DNA from: Paratinospora sagittata
Lineage: Eukaryota > Streptophyta > Magnoliopsida > Ranunculales > Menispermaceae
Direction: 5' to 3'
Assembly: GCA_035771175.1 (NCBI GenBank)
Contig: CM069607.1
Span: 4,756,001 to 4,820,000 of the forward strand
DNA: 64,000 nucleotides
The notes beneath the pieces are model-generated. The model was not told the DNA's origin. It ran no database searches and saw only the letters and a program-made list of their open reading frames with translations. Shown piece after piece: positions 22,201 through 36,558 of this stretch. Every line of letters begins with the position of its first letter. Position 1 is the first letter of the stretch. A program made the translations under genes and the position numbers.

Positions 22201-23443
22201 TATCCTGCTAGAACTACTGATTATAATCAAGTTAGGATTCCTCTTTTCTGTTATTTTTCCTTTTATTTTTTTTGGTCTAAAGTTTGTTTTTGGAACATCC
22301 TTAACTTATATTGTTTAAGGTAGAACCCATCAACATATCATGATTGAGCCCAAAGAAAAGGAAACTTGCAAGCATTCTTCTTCTTCCAGAAATTTACAAC
22401 CTCTCTTCCTTTAAACTATGCCCCCTAAAAACATTGAAATGGATTTAATTGATCGATGCTAAGTCGCCATTTGGTGAAGTATATAAATATCGTTAATAGA
22501 AGAAGAAACTTATAAAATAAGCAAATATGAACCACTTTTCATGCATTTGAACAATAATTTTGAGCACTTGAACTATAAAGTTGGTAAACATGGATCCCAC
22601 ACAAAAATCAATCAATACAAAGGGTGCCCAACACCTCCTTTACATAGAGATTAAGGTGAAAAGATTTTTGAGTTCAATTCAAACACTCCTACTCCTTATG
22701 AGAGAGAAATAGAGGTGAAGGAGTTGGACTCCCTTTCCTCATCCAAGCAGGAGAGAGGGTCCAACTAACTTTCCAGCACATATCCAACTGACAGGAATCA
22801 GGAGTAGGTTTACACTGATTTCTTGTTACAAATGTTTCTTTCATTTCATGTTCTTATTGTCTCCATCTAATATTTCAATTTCTTCTTTTAGTTCCTTATT
22901 TCAATAAATACTGTTTGTTCACAACATGCACATTTCATATGAAAACACATGCAAATAAAATGGTCTTATACAATATTAGAGAACAGGATTGACACAATTC
23001 AGTTAATCGACTCAGTACTGAAATCCTTACCAACATTGGTGCCCAGATGACACAGATCAATATGAAGAATAGGCATATTCCATTACATAACTTGGTCATT
23101 TTTGTCTGCCTCTGTCCCTGTTTATGTTGTGCTCTGTTCAAGACCGCATCACATTTGACAAGATACAAGCTTGAATAAATGTCTTCCAACTGAGATTGCA
23201 ACCAAGCATATTAGACAACCAAAATATCTTGTAATTTCATTCAAAAGTTAGTTAATTTAAGCAACTAATGAAATTACAAATATGTATCTGACATGATTCA
23301 TTAATTTACCTAAGAAAGTAAAAGTAACTACAAGGCACCATCATAAGCTGATATACCTAGCACCAAAATTATAACCATTTGGAGATCCATTACGCGGACA
23401 AATGCCAATAGGTTTAGGTTTAGTTATGTAACAAGGCGAAGTC

Positions 23444-23479
<36 letters not shown>

Positions 23480-26400
23480 AAGGATAAATAAATACTAGAT
23501 TCAGAAAGTTGATTAAGGTCTAACATACTTTTTAACAAAATAAAGATTGTTATCCTCATATGCAATAGTAGGTTCAACTCTTCTTAGGAAAGAAAAATCA
23601 AGATTTAACTGCTATTTGCAGAACAACTACAATAAAGAGATTCTAGCAATCAAATGACCATGAAGTCCATGACCATTGTGGTTCAAAATACTCATTCACA
23701 CCCCATAATGAAAGTGTAGTGAGAAATTAAACCCAATAGATCAGTAGCAACTAGCAACACATATTTACAAAAAGATAAACAAGTTGATAAATCAATAAAA
23801 AAAAGTTCATTATTCAGCAGTCAAAATATAAATGAAACTGTAGGATAAGGAATTAGGTATCCCTTATGATACATCTATAGAAATACAAGGATATACTGAT
23901 GCAGATCAAGCAGGAAATATAACTAGCAAGAAAAGCACTAGTGTTTGATGCTTTTAAGATTTAAGATGTACGCCTTAATATAGAACACATCAGAAGCAGA
24001 GAGTATATTATGGCCATTTCTTGGTTTTCACTACTTATATTGATTAAACAAATGCATATTGATTACAATATAAGAAAAAATGAAATAAATGAACACTGAC
24101 AATGCAAGTTCATTATCTTGAAGTGGTCACAAGACTCACAACACCCGCTCTCCTCGCCTTGCCAAGAGAAGATTCCCTAGGCAAACCAAGAGAAGATAAA
24201 GGAAGTCTCATTATAGCTTATAAAGGTATGAATCAGACATGATCACTAAGGCTGCTCTCCTCTCCTTGCAAAGCCAAGAGAGGATAAAGGAGGGGCTGTG
24301 TAAATTGCTTGTAAAACCTTGGAGGGGCCAATATAGCATCTTCTCTATGTCACTCTGGTGTCGCCTAAATAGTCCTTTCACATAAAAGTAATATCATTGG
24401 GATAAGGCTTTATTGAGTTGAGTGTAGTATAGATGTTACACATACATAAAAGGAATATTTAGTTTAGCTTTAACAATGTGGTAATATTAGAAACTCTTAG
24501 AACTCAAAGAATATTCTGTAAACTAAATCCAACTTTTAAAAGATGACTTGGAAAGAAACTAATGAAATTAGTCTTCCGAACACACCTTGAGCCAGTCGTA
24601 CATTGTCAGGGATGTTGTTGTGCATGACCAATCAAGTGCACATCGCAATTCATAAAGAAATGGTAAAGCACGATAAAGTCGATAGCCTAGATAATTTATC
24701 TGTGAAACTTTTCTCGTCAAAAATTGTTGATACAACGTACTTTGGTGAGGGATCCCATACCGAATTTGTATGGCTTGCAATGCTAGAGAAACTGCTTTTG
24801 TGAGATAAATCGCACGAAGTGCAAATTCTCCCACATGTCGATGTGAACTTTCCATGTTCCAAGCATACACTGTGATTGAGTAAGTAAACAGCACAAGGTT
24901 GAATAAATATAATATAACTTTTACTGTGGCAAATGAGAATAGGTAAATGATTCGATCAAGCACAATTAGGAAAAAGAGCACCTGCATTAGATAAACCAAC
25001 AAAAAAGTCAAAAACTTAGATCAATATGTTGTAGATATCATAATCATTGCAATCAGTGAAAGAGCCTCATCATAGTTTGCTCAATATAATTGTAGATAAC
25101 CAATTGCAACAAGATTCTGATTCATAAATGTAGATACCACTCATTCTTGTACTCATAGAGAGTTGTAATACAATGTCAACAGTAGCGGAAGAAGAAGAGA
25201 AAGACCTCAAATAAACAAGGTAAGAGATGATAAAGAAAGACATAACTACTAATGACATAACAGAAAATCGCGCCCTAAAAAGAGCTACGTAGATATCATA
25301 ATCATTGTAATCAGTGAAAGAGCCTCATCATAGTTTGCTCAATATACTTGTAGTAGATAACCAATTGCAACAAGATTCTGATTCGTAAATGTAGATACCA
25401 CTCATTCTTGTACTCATTGAGAGTTATAATACAATGTCAACAATAGCGGAAGAAGAAGAGGAAGACCTCAAATAAACAAGGTAAGAGATGATAAAGAAAG
25501 ACATAACTACCAATGACATAACAGAAAATCGTGCCCTAAGAAGAGCAATGTAGATGAAGCATATTCATGCAACTAACCCCGTGTAATTAGGAAAAGGCTT
25601 TGTTGAGTTGAGTTCACTTGTGTTATTTCCTAGATGCATGTCATCACTTCCTCATGCCAATGGATGCCTTGGTAGCTACAATTGCACCTAGCTATTATTG
25701 TTTCTATTCTAAATTTTGGGCAACTAGCTTATCAATTATGAGTAGGAGAGTGCATGGATTTGGCCAAAGCTGAAAAATTGAATCAAACCAGCCTTATCAT
25801 TTCAGTTTAGTTTGGTTTTTCTTAAGTTCAGTATGGTTTCAGTTTGAGAGTTTACAAATTGATAGCTTCAGCTTGGTTTGCAGTTTATGAATTTCTAAAC
25901 CAATTGAAACTAAATTGAACCAAAGTTGGGTATCAAAGTATAAATTAAATCATTTTATTGTTATTTATTTAGCTATTAAATCAATTTTTTAGGTGTATTA
26001 ACAACCATAACAATATGAAGATAATAGCCATTAAATTAAAATTTAATTAAAACTAAATAGATTTTTTTTTTTTTTTTTTTTTGAGAAAAAACAATGTTAG
26101 TAGTTAGTTGTATAACCAGCTTCATCACCATTCATCACCGTATCACACTTGGGGAGGTATCAGTCTCATTCTTGACCCATTAATCCCCCTCACCCCCTAG
26201 GATGGGGCAATGGCAAGAGTTGAACCTAGAACCTTTGGGTTCTAAAGCCACCTCTTTACCAATTGCATCAACTCCATGTTGACAAATTGAACTAATTTTA
26301 ATTTTAAAAAATCAAATAATTTAAATCGACCAATACAAACTGAACCAAACAGTTTGGTTTGATGCAGTTCAGTTTCAGTGTATAGATTGGTTTGGCCAAT

Positions 26401-29400
26401 TTGTAAATCATAAAAGCCAATTATCTTCAATTTGATTTAGGCTTTATCTCAAAATCAAACCAAACCATGAACACCCCTAGTTATGACTTCACATGGGCAG
26501 GTCATTTGCATAGATGGCTCATAAATTTAATATAAAACATTTTACAAATTAAAAAAAAAAAAAGGAATACATTTTATGAAACGTCAATAACATCATTAGT
26601 TTTTAATAGTATTTCAACAATGTTTAATTTTACACATCAAAGTTCGCCTTAAAATGACTTTGGTCAGCTACCCGAAGCCAATAGAGCACCCTTTTCCCAC
26701 AAAAAAGTAAATGATTCAAATCAAATCAAATCAATGTTGAGTTGTGCCAGCAACTTATTTAAACTGATTTTCCACCCAAGAAGGAAGGAAAAATGGTTCA
26801 TCTCATCAGTCGTGAGTTGAATGCTAATGTTTCCAGCTATTTTTTCTCTGCTTCCCAACCATGATTGTATAATATAACTACAATAGATACAAGTCTTTAT
26901 CTCTAATGCAACCATCCTATATGCAGGTTTAGGAAGCAGCGCAAAAACTATAAAGAGCACTTAAAAAACCAATAATATACCCTCTATTTCCTTTGCAACA
27001 TGATCTGCTTTAGATAATTAATTCTGCATGGTGTCAAAGAAATAAGAAATAAAAGCATTATGAAACTAAAAAGAGAGAAGCTCACCATCAAGACAAATAC
27101 AAACTCTTTTGGAAATTGATCTTCTAGTTGATACACCTCGAGAAATTGGCTGTTATTCTTTATGACAGATTGGTAGAAAATAGCCACCAAAAAGAAAACA
27201 GATAAATCTGCACCAAAGATGTAAGCATAGAGATCGATTTCTCTTTTCCCTCCACCAATTACTGAAACTATTGGGTAGGGGAACCCTATTTCTTCAACAA
27301 TTCCTGCACGTTGTGCTTTAAGAATTTCCTTTGCCACATCTGCTGCTGGAGCTAGTGATGTATACCATTCTGTTGGAGGGCATTCATTCAAAGTCGAAGC
27401 ATATACCACCTCAAAAACTGCAACAGCTATATTTTGGTTTTCTTGGCTTCTTTCAATGCTTTGAACACGAACCCGACTAGAAAAGGGACATGTGTTAGGG
27501 TTTTTTTCTTTGCATCTCTCACCATGGACAGCCTTGAGCAATTTGTTTACTCCAGACTCTATTCTTTCAGGTTGAATACCATCCTCCAATGACAAGTTAA
27601 CTTCCATTGAGAGCTGTACGAAATAAGGAGGGGATTCTGCTCCTTGTGTCAGAGATTTCCAGTACTTACAAAAGCTTTTAATTATCATTTTCATGAAATT
27701 CCCTACTAATGAGAGCAGTCTCTGTATCCTCAGTCCCCAACTAGATCCCTCAAGAACTTCTTCTTGATAAAGAATTCTCCTCTTAAAGATTTTGAATTCG
27801 GACACATATACCCATTCACCATCTTTTGCAGTTATTGAGCTTTGCAGAAGTGTAAATAGATAAACCAAAAAAAGGGGCAACATGCTGATAACAAAAGACG
27901 CAGTGGTTTTATTAGCAGGGAAACCTAACTCATATAGCAGCCTTGAATGTGTCTTTAGACTGCAGTGCTGGATGATAATCTGGTACAGATACTGAAGCAG
28001 AATACAAGCCTCTGTATATATTAGCATGATAACCCAGAACATGTAACTTGGCCCAGGATTTACACAAAGAGCATACAAAAAGAGGGCTGCGAGATAGAAC
28101 ATAGAAAGCAAACTAAAGTTCCAGAGGAAAACAAGAATAAAGCAGCAATAACAGACAATATCATTATTGGATCGCATCTGGGTCCATACGTAACGGAGAA
28201 TCCTCCCAATCTGCAGGCTAGCAGCTTCAGACATTGTTTTTTCACTTCCAGATTGCAAAGAAGATGATCGGTCCAAACGCTCATATCTCATGTTCTGGCT
28301 TTCCACTTCATCATGTAATCCATCCTCCAGGGAGGAATTCTCATTTGTATCTGATTCTTCATTAGCTATGTTCAGGAAGCTCACGAGGTTTGTAACTGCC
28401 TGATTTCCAAGAGACTGGACTTGAGATACTCCGTCACCGATTAGCTGCACAGCAGAAACTAAAGGATTTTCCTTCACTTGGCCCTTTTCTCTTAATCTGC
28501 TACCTGAATTTGAATATGCCACACCACCTGACTTTTCTTCAAGCTCAGTGATCTCACAAGGAAGCACTGCTAAATAAGCAGCAGAGTCCATAGTGGATGG
28601 GCTTTCAGTTTTTACGCTTGTAGGAGAATCATCCATCCTGGAAGAGAGTAGAGGCTCTGCACTATGATTCTCATCCTGCTTCCTAAGAATGCTTTCCTTA
28701 TTATCGGGGATCTTATTCCCTGCATCTGAGCTCAATGAAAACTGTCTCCTTCTGATGCCTTCATTATGATGAGGAGAAGTATCCCCATGATTTGAGATGG
28801 AGTTCATGCTATGAAGCTGGATTTGGAGGTTGAGCATCTCAGACTTCATCTTCTCTACTTGCAAGTTGCGCAGGCGTTTCTGCTCTTCAGATTTACGGAT
28901 ATGCTGCAATTGTTCAGTCTTCCAAGCAGCTTTCTTCTCTTGTTCACGGACTATAGCCCCAATTTGCTCTGCCTCAAGATATCTACACACGTAATCAAAT
29001 TCCTTGGAGGAAAACATGTATGATTGGAGTGAGACTAGCATAAATATAATAATCTCAACCAATGCAGATCTGGAAGTAATTCGAAACCCATAGTCATATT
29101 TATAAAATCCAATCATCTCATAAATGTAGTCCAGCTTTTCACATTTCCCTGCACTGAAACCCCCTAGAAAAGGAGATTGATAAGCAAGAGAAAGAACAAT
29201 AACAGCAAAATTGTAAATGCGCAAAACCTTGAAGATCTTGTTTTTCTTCTTTAGGATTTCAAGTCTCATTCTGAAGAACACAAGGGCAAAACCAAGGTAG
29301 CCAAGGTGCAAAATGTCATACTCAAGGGTTCCCGTAATTAGGATCAAAGCAAGCACAATATCCAATAGATGACAGTAACAATAGATCCTAAGGTAGTCAA

Positions 29401-29680
29401 AAACCGTCCAGAGACTTTTAGTCTCAAATGATAGGTCCCTCCAAACCAAGGCATTTTTACGTTGAGACATCATTTGACGGTATGTAGTTGATCCAGAGAA
29501 ACTGTGCAAGCGATCAGCACGAAGTTTGTAGCACGCAAGTGCAAAAACCATATAATAGCTAAGAAGCATACGGGGATCATCAACAATTAATCCTACAGAA
29601 AAAAACAGTGCAAAAGCTCGAATTAGCAAATGATGAAAATCTAGGGTTAATTGAAATAAAAAAAAGAGGATCTATATAAT

Positions 29681-29725
<45 letters not shown>

Positions 29726-32700
29726 TTGGTGGAAGATCCCATATTAATTTTGAAGACTTCAAAGAAAATGTAATGTTTAGGACCACAGCTTGAATAGGTT
29801 GGATTGGCTACCTAAGTCCTACAGGGTTTTAGTAGTTGATGAATCTCAATAAGCAAATAATTTCAAGAAAATGTTTTCCTGACTTGCAGATTCATATTGT
29901 TTTCTCTCCGAACCATTTACTTTTCTGAAGAAACTAAAGCTGCATTTTTTTTATCCAAGTTAGCATCTGAATGATGCTGCCATTGACAACTCATTTTCAA
30001 TTTATGGCCAAACCAAGTGGATTCAAAATTTTCGACAAATGACAAGGCTATACAAAAAAGCAAACAAGACGAAAATGGAATAAACACACATTAAGATGCA
30101 CTTCTAACATTAGTTGAGAGAAATACCAAGCCAACATTTCCTGCAATAGCTGAAATAATGCTTTGAGATGCTCCAACAATCGTGGCAATGCACTTCTTTC
30201 TCACTGGGGACATGTGAATTCCAAGATTTCATATTATTCCAAATGGAGAAGTACTCAAGGGTAAGAATGGAAGCAAATGAGAAAACAATTATGGGCCACA
30301 ACTTTCGTATAACATGCCGCTCCAAAAGAATACAAGCAGCAAGGGATGCAATATACAGCATAGAGATGGCATTCAAAACTGCAAAGCTGGCAACAAGCAA
30401 AGCAATCATGTTTATCTCAAGACCATAAAGGTTGAACATATTTTCCATCCAAAACTTCACATATACTTTCAGAGTCGTCTTCTGCATTTCAAACCTTTCC
30501 CGTTTCAAAGCAGCAATGCGCTTCTTATTCCACTTATGACTCTCTCTAGAACTACCCCAGATATACCCAAAAGAATATCTTCTGGTGCTGCCACTCTCTG
30601 AACCACCCAATTCAGAAGAGACAGGATCTGATCCTTGAGATGCCTCAGGGATGAAAGATGGCCAAGAATTGCTTGTAAGAATCTTTGGTTTTATCTGCTG
30701 CACATCTGAATCTACTGATGGTTTAATGTCCTCATTAGCAACAGAAATACCACATCGACCATCTTCTGTTGATACAAACAACTGACAAGGCTCTTCCCCT
30801 TCACGTGTATTCAAAATAGCATGGGGCATCTTTTCCAACCAATGGAACACATTGTACTGAAGTGCACATGCAATTATAACAAAAACCTTTCCCCTCAAAC
30901 CAGACTCCAGACCCCAAAATCCAGGAGTAAATGGTTGGAAACCAAGCAAATGGGCCAAGACAGCATGTTTTTGACCAGGAAACATCTCAGCCTGCTTACC
31001 CCACATCTGATAGAGATATTCAGCAGTGACCAGAAGTCCCGTATAAACTAAAAATAATTTGGATGGTACCCGAGAGGCTTTGGGTAGAGTTGAATAGATT
31101 AACAATCCAAAAAGATATACAAATCCAAATGCACTGATTGGAGACAAGGATGCATAGAATACAGCAAAAGATAATATCTTATCACTATGCCAAATAAGTA
31201 GCCGTTTCATAAATGCTAGCATTCCAATTTCCACTGATTCAGGATTGTCCAATTGATTATACTTGCTCTGCCTCCTCTCATAGCTATAGAGTTGCATCAC
31301 AATCAAAACAGCTAACGACTCCCAAACGTTTTCCAACAAAGATGCTGCTGGATTGAAGCCCAAGTCAGGATAAAGTTCTATAAATCCAGATAACCAGGTC
31401 TCAAAGCTTGGAAAAATGCTCAAGCTATAGATGAAGATTAGCACCACAACGGCATAAACCTTTAGGGGAAGCCACAGGCGTCTTTTTGTCTTCTCCACCA
31501 ATTGTCGTCCAGTGATCCAGAGTAGCAGGAAGAAAAGGTAACCAAATGATATATAGTTTGGTCTCACCAGGTACACTGTGATGAGGATAGTCAGGAAAGC
31601 AATGTAGGTCCCACATGAGCGGTATACAGACAAAAACTTCTGACCTATTTTATTGAGATACACTGCTATCCTTCTCTCTGAAAGAATATATTAACAAAAG
31701 TTAGCAGCCTGTTAAGAGAACTAAAATTCCATTATTAGGCAGCAATGCATGAACAGACCTAGATTCTTACTACAACAAAAATTTGCCACCAAAAACCGTG
31801 TAAGACACAGAATTAATGTAGGTAATCAGGGTTCAGGACTATTGATTCCTAGGAACATTTTGTGGGTGAAAGAATCACTTCATAGTTCATTGGGCAATAG
31901 CAACCAGAACAAAATGCACATCACTGGAACATTTGCCACATGTGGACCATCTAAAATATCATAATATCCACAATTTCTTTAAAAAACCAACAAGGCTATT
32001 TGGTATAACTGCTAGATGGGTTTATCTATTTCATAATGGGCTAATGGGCCCTGATTCCTTGCATCAGAGCCCCATACTATCTTTGTTGTCTATTGTACTA
32101 AAAAAGATGATGAAATTGTAATTGTACTTTAGACTTACAAATTAAGATTTTTAAGTGTTGCTGCACAATCTAGAAATTAAAATGATGTTAGACAGCTTTC
32201 AATTTCCATCAGACGCAGGCATACCATGAGAGGAGTTGTTGCACTGGCTTTGTCTAGCTGTTCGAGATGCATAGACTGACAATAGAACTGATTTGTTCAA
32301 ACCAGCTTTCAAGATGCCAAAACCTACTGGAGGGCAGGGAGTGTGCTGGACAATAGCAGAAAATGAGAAGAGCATTTCAAAACCATGGTTATGAACTGCA
32401 CAGAAACACAACAGCACAGCTATCTGCAAGAATTCCCAGTGACTGGCATGGTCCGAAAGACCTGCAACAGTAAATAGACTAATTAGCATGATCAGATTGA
32501 AGTAACAAAAAAAAAGACCATCTCAAGCTAAAATTTTGGAAATTCACTTGATTGTTGGGGAAGAATGAAGATATCAATACAAAAGTTAAACATGAATTTA
32601 GATCCTCTCAAGAAATAAATAGTTGAAACATTACAAACAGGAAATAAATGCATACCTAATTCTGACAGAATTTTCATGCTTAAAGTCCCATTTTTCTCCA

Positions 32701-35700
32701 AAGCTTCTGAGACTAGATTAAGCCGAAGGATGTAAATCAGAGCAAAATGTGCTTCACATATGAGAATCAGGGATCGTCTTATCGTTCTGCTCACAGTGTG
32801 GCTCAACAGAAACATCAAAAAGAAAACCACTGAAACATGAAACAGAATTTTATACTAGTCAGTAAATTGCTAGTCACATATTATAATAAATTTTCCATGT
32901 TGACAAGTTATACTAATAAATCCAAAGGAACTAGTCAGAAAAAACAAGCTTCCTATCATTTTTACAGTAGTACGGCTGCATAGGCTTCAGGATAAAGTAA
33001 ACTTTTTCTAGATTCCATATGCCTATATTTATCTTACTTGGTTAACTAGAAAAAATGTAAAATGAGGTTAGAAAGGGAAAACTAATTCAATTTTGAATTA
33101 AAAAATAATTTTCACTTTAATTCTTTATGATGCTGTCTGCAAAGATGGAAGCAGATCTAAGAGCAACCTTCCTAGTAAACAACTGAGAACCAGCATTAAT
33201 AAGAGCATAAGACGGGCATAGAGAGAAAACAGGGATAAAGAAGAAAAAGAAGTATAAAAAAGGATCATATATACAATCTGCTATTTAGAATAGAAAGATC
33301 TTATTCTCAGTCCTGCAAACAGAATCATATACCTTTCTTTCTCCCTTTAACTGGATTCAAACTTGGGAAAGGGGATATGATTTGATTTTGGGAGGATGTT
33401 TGGTGTGGTACCTCTACCTTTCAACAGCTTTACCCAAACCTTTATCACTTATCAACTCTTCACAATAAACCTGTTTCTGAAATTGCTAGAATGGTGAGTG
33501 ATGGGGAGAGGGTGTTAATATCATGGGATTTACATTTAGGAAGGAATATCACTGTGAGGGAAAAAAGGGAAGCGGTCTCTCTTGTCAGTATGTTGGAGGG
33601 TCGTCAATTGTCGGAGGGTGAGGATAGAGTGTGTTGGCCTTGGGATTTGTCTGGGATGTTTACCACCAAATCTTTTTATGATATAATCCTTAATGATCCT
33701 GCTGCGCCCCCATTTTTCCACTATCACTCCATCTGGAAAGCACAGATGCCTTCAAATGTCAAATTCTTGGACTGGGTTACTGCACACGATAAGTTGAATG
33801 CTAGTGATGTTTTGCAACAAAGATTTCCATACATGTATCTTTCCACACATTGGTGCTACCTTTGTAGACAACAATCGAAATCAGTTGCCCATAAAAGTTG
33901 GCAATGTCCATTTGCTCAGGAATTATGGAGAAGATGGTGTACTCATTTCCTTGTTATGGATGGTGAAGAAGATAGTGGAACAGTCTCCATTAACATTTTT
34001 CCTTCCCTGGATAGCATTCACCCGTCATGGAAAGGTCACTGGCAGGTAGTTTGTTTGGCGATATTATGATCCATTTGGAAGGAGCAGAACAAGAGGGTGT
34101 TCAATGGGGTAGAGAGTTCAGTGGTCGGAGTTTGGGAGAACTCTCATTTATTAGCCTCTTTTTGGGTAGCACAAAGCAAGTTGGCTAAGGGTTATAGCCT
34201 TAATGATTGGATTAGGGGTTAGGGAAATTTGTAGGCCCCTAAGTGATTGGAGAGCATTGCCATTCAGGGCAATGGACTTTGTACTAGTTCTTTTCTTCTC
34301 ACATATTAATATATATACATACTTTATAGTTTCTTTTCAACAAAAAAATAAAAAAATACATACAGAAAACAGCCACAAAAACAAAAGATAGAACGAATAA
34401 GGTACATCTCCATTGCATGAAGCTCCTTAAATTCTCATGTGTATATGGGTTATCTGTAAAGATTTGGGCAATTCTGTGTTTTGGACACATTTCCACCCTT
34501 TGTTCGTCCTAATGAGCACTACTTTGGATGCCCTCATAACTTCAAACTTTGCATGTTTGGATGCCCCCACAAACTGGTACCATACCACCATGCTAAACAT
34601 ATTTAGACTTTAAGGGCCACAAATACATGTTATATATCATTCTAGAGTTATGACCAAAACCCTTCCTCTTTGTCCAATTACACACATCAATTGTGGGAGG
34701 AAATCAAACTTACGGCGAGTACGTGGGTCTTTGCCTCCTCTTTGGCTAACAGATTCTCAATTTCAGATAGGACTTTAATCTGGAACAATTGCTTGTTTCA
34801 AGGACCGGATTGATGAATTCATTGTTTCGTAGGGTAGAGGTGAGCTAGGGTTTCATGGGTATGAAGGGTGAAGGATAGGTTGTATTTCGCTGAAAGAGTG
34901 GTCATTATGTTTCTTTCCTAGGATGCCTACAAGTAATCACCTCTGGTACTTGCACCATCTTGTACTATGCTTTTACTAAATCAATATAAGTTACAATTTG
35001 TTTCTGCTCAAAAAAAAGAAAAAAAAAAGCATACATCAGGTTCAAGATTCATGAGTGTAGCATGGCCACAGCTGTAGGAGACAACAATGGAGTACCAGAG
35101 ATTTAAGTGATATCCATTGGAAAAGAAAGCATGAACAATGCTAAATATTCATGGGCCAACAGGCCCATAAAGTACACTGCACAAAGCAGGGAATTCCTCT
35201 CTCACCACCAACATTACACAAACTCACAGACCAAAAAGAATATGAAGTGCAATAAATCTTTTGACCAACACTAACATTCAAAAAGACCAAATACACATCT
35301 TAATACCTTATAACAAAAGTAAGTTGACGAATGTTTTGACCACCTCTTATTAGATCTACACATTGAAAACAGTTAACAATTTTGTAGGAATCAAAATCAC
35401 ACTAAGTCACATATACATTTCCCAACAACAAAGCTCATACATAATGCCTAGAAGACATCACTGAACTTTTAGCATGAAAGCATACAATGTGATCCCTATT
35501 GCACTTTGGGATTTCTATGGTAACCTTCCAGATTATTCCTAAACCAAATTTTGCTCTCTTTAATCATTTAATTCAATCTGTTACTTTATTACTTTCGACC
35601 TCCAGATTCCTTTTTCTCAACAAAACAATGAAAAAAAATTATGAAATGGTTTTCTCAAACCCAACTTTCAATTGAAAATGAGTCATCCTTGAGAAGAAGT

Positions 35701-36514
35701 CCCCATGAATCAATGACGCTTATAGATGCCAGAATAACAAAGGATATTACTAAAGATGTGTAACCTACTATATACAGCATGAACAAATCCAGGTTCCATG
35801 GCAAGAAGAAATAACAGGGCGAGAGTGATAGCACGAGAGCTTTTGCGCAGACCCCATGCAATTGTAGCTACAATCAAAACTTTGTTCTCTTCTTTCTCTG
35901 CAATATTAAAGAAAAAGGTTAAAGAGTGCAATCATAAAAAGCTACAGGTGAACAGAATCATAAGCAACTTGATTACAAAATAAGTGAGGCACATGAAAGA
36001 AAATTTAATTCACAGTAGAAGTTTGACTGTTAGCAGACATGTCATAGGCAAGTGATCATTTTAATGATAAATTAACAATTATAATTGCAAACCAAATAAA
36101 AGAATCACTTCAAGATCATGAAGGATCCAAAACCTGAATAGATAAACTGACTCTTGTCCAGCTCAGGAGATAAGAATCCAAAAACAGAAAAAGTGTTTAT
36201 ATGGCTGATGTTGCACATAACTATATGTCAAGTGCTATACTGATGCCCTACAGCGGGTTATATATGACACCCACTTTATATTTTCATGACGAATTAACCA
36301 ACTTCCATTACATCTTAAATTTTTACATCTTTAACGCTATCCCAACTTATATTATGTTTATCTACTGGTGGCCCATTATAGTAACACATGCATAGCAACA
36401 ACCATGAGGGCAAAACGCATGGTAAACAGAGCAACCTAGACATCATCTCCTACATGCTGCCTAAAGCCAGACCCAATTTATTTTTTCCTTTCAACAAAAC
36501 ACAGACAAATGGAG

Positions 36515-36558
<44 letters not shown>

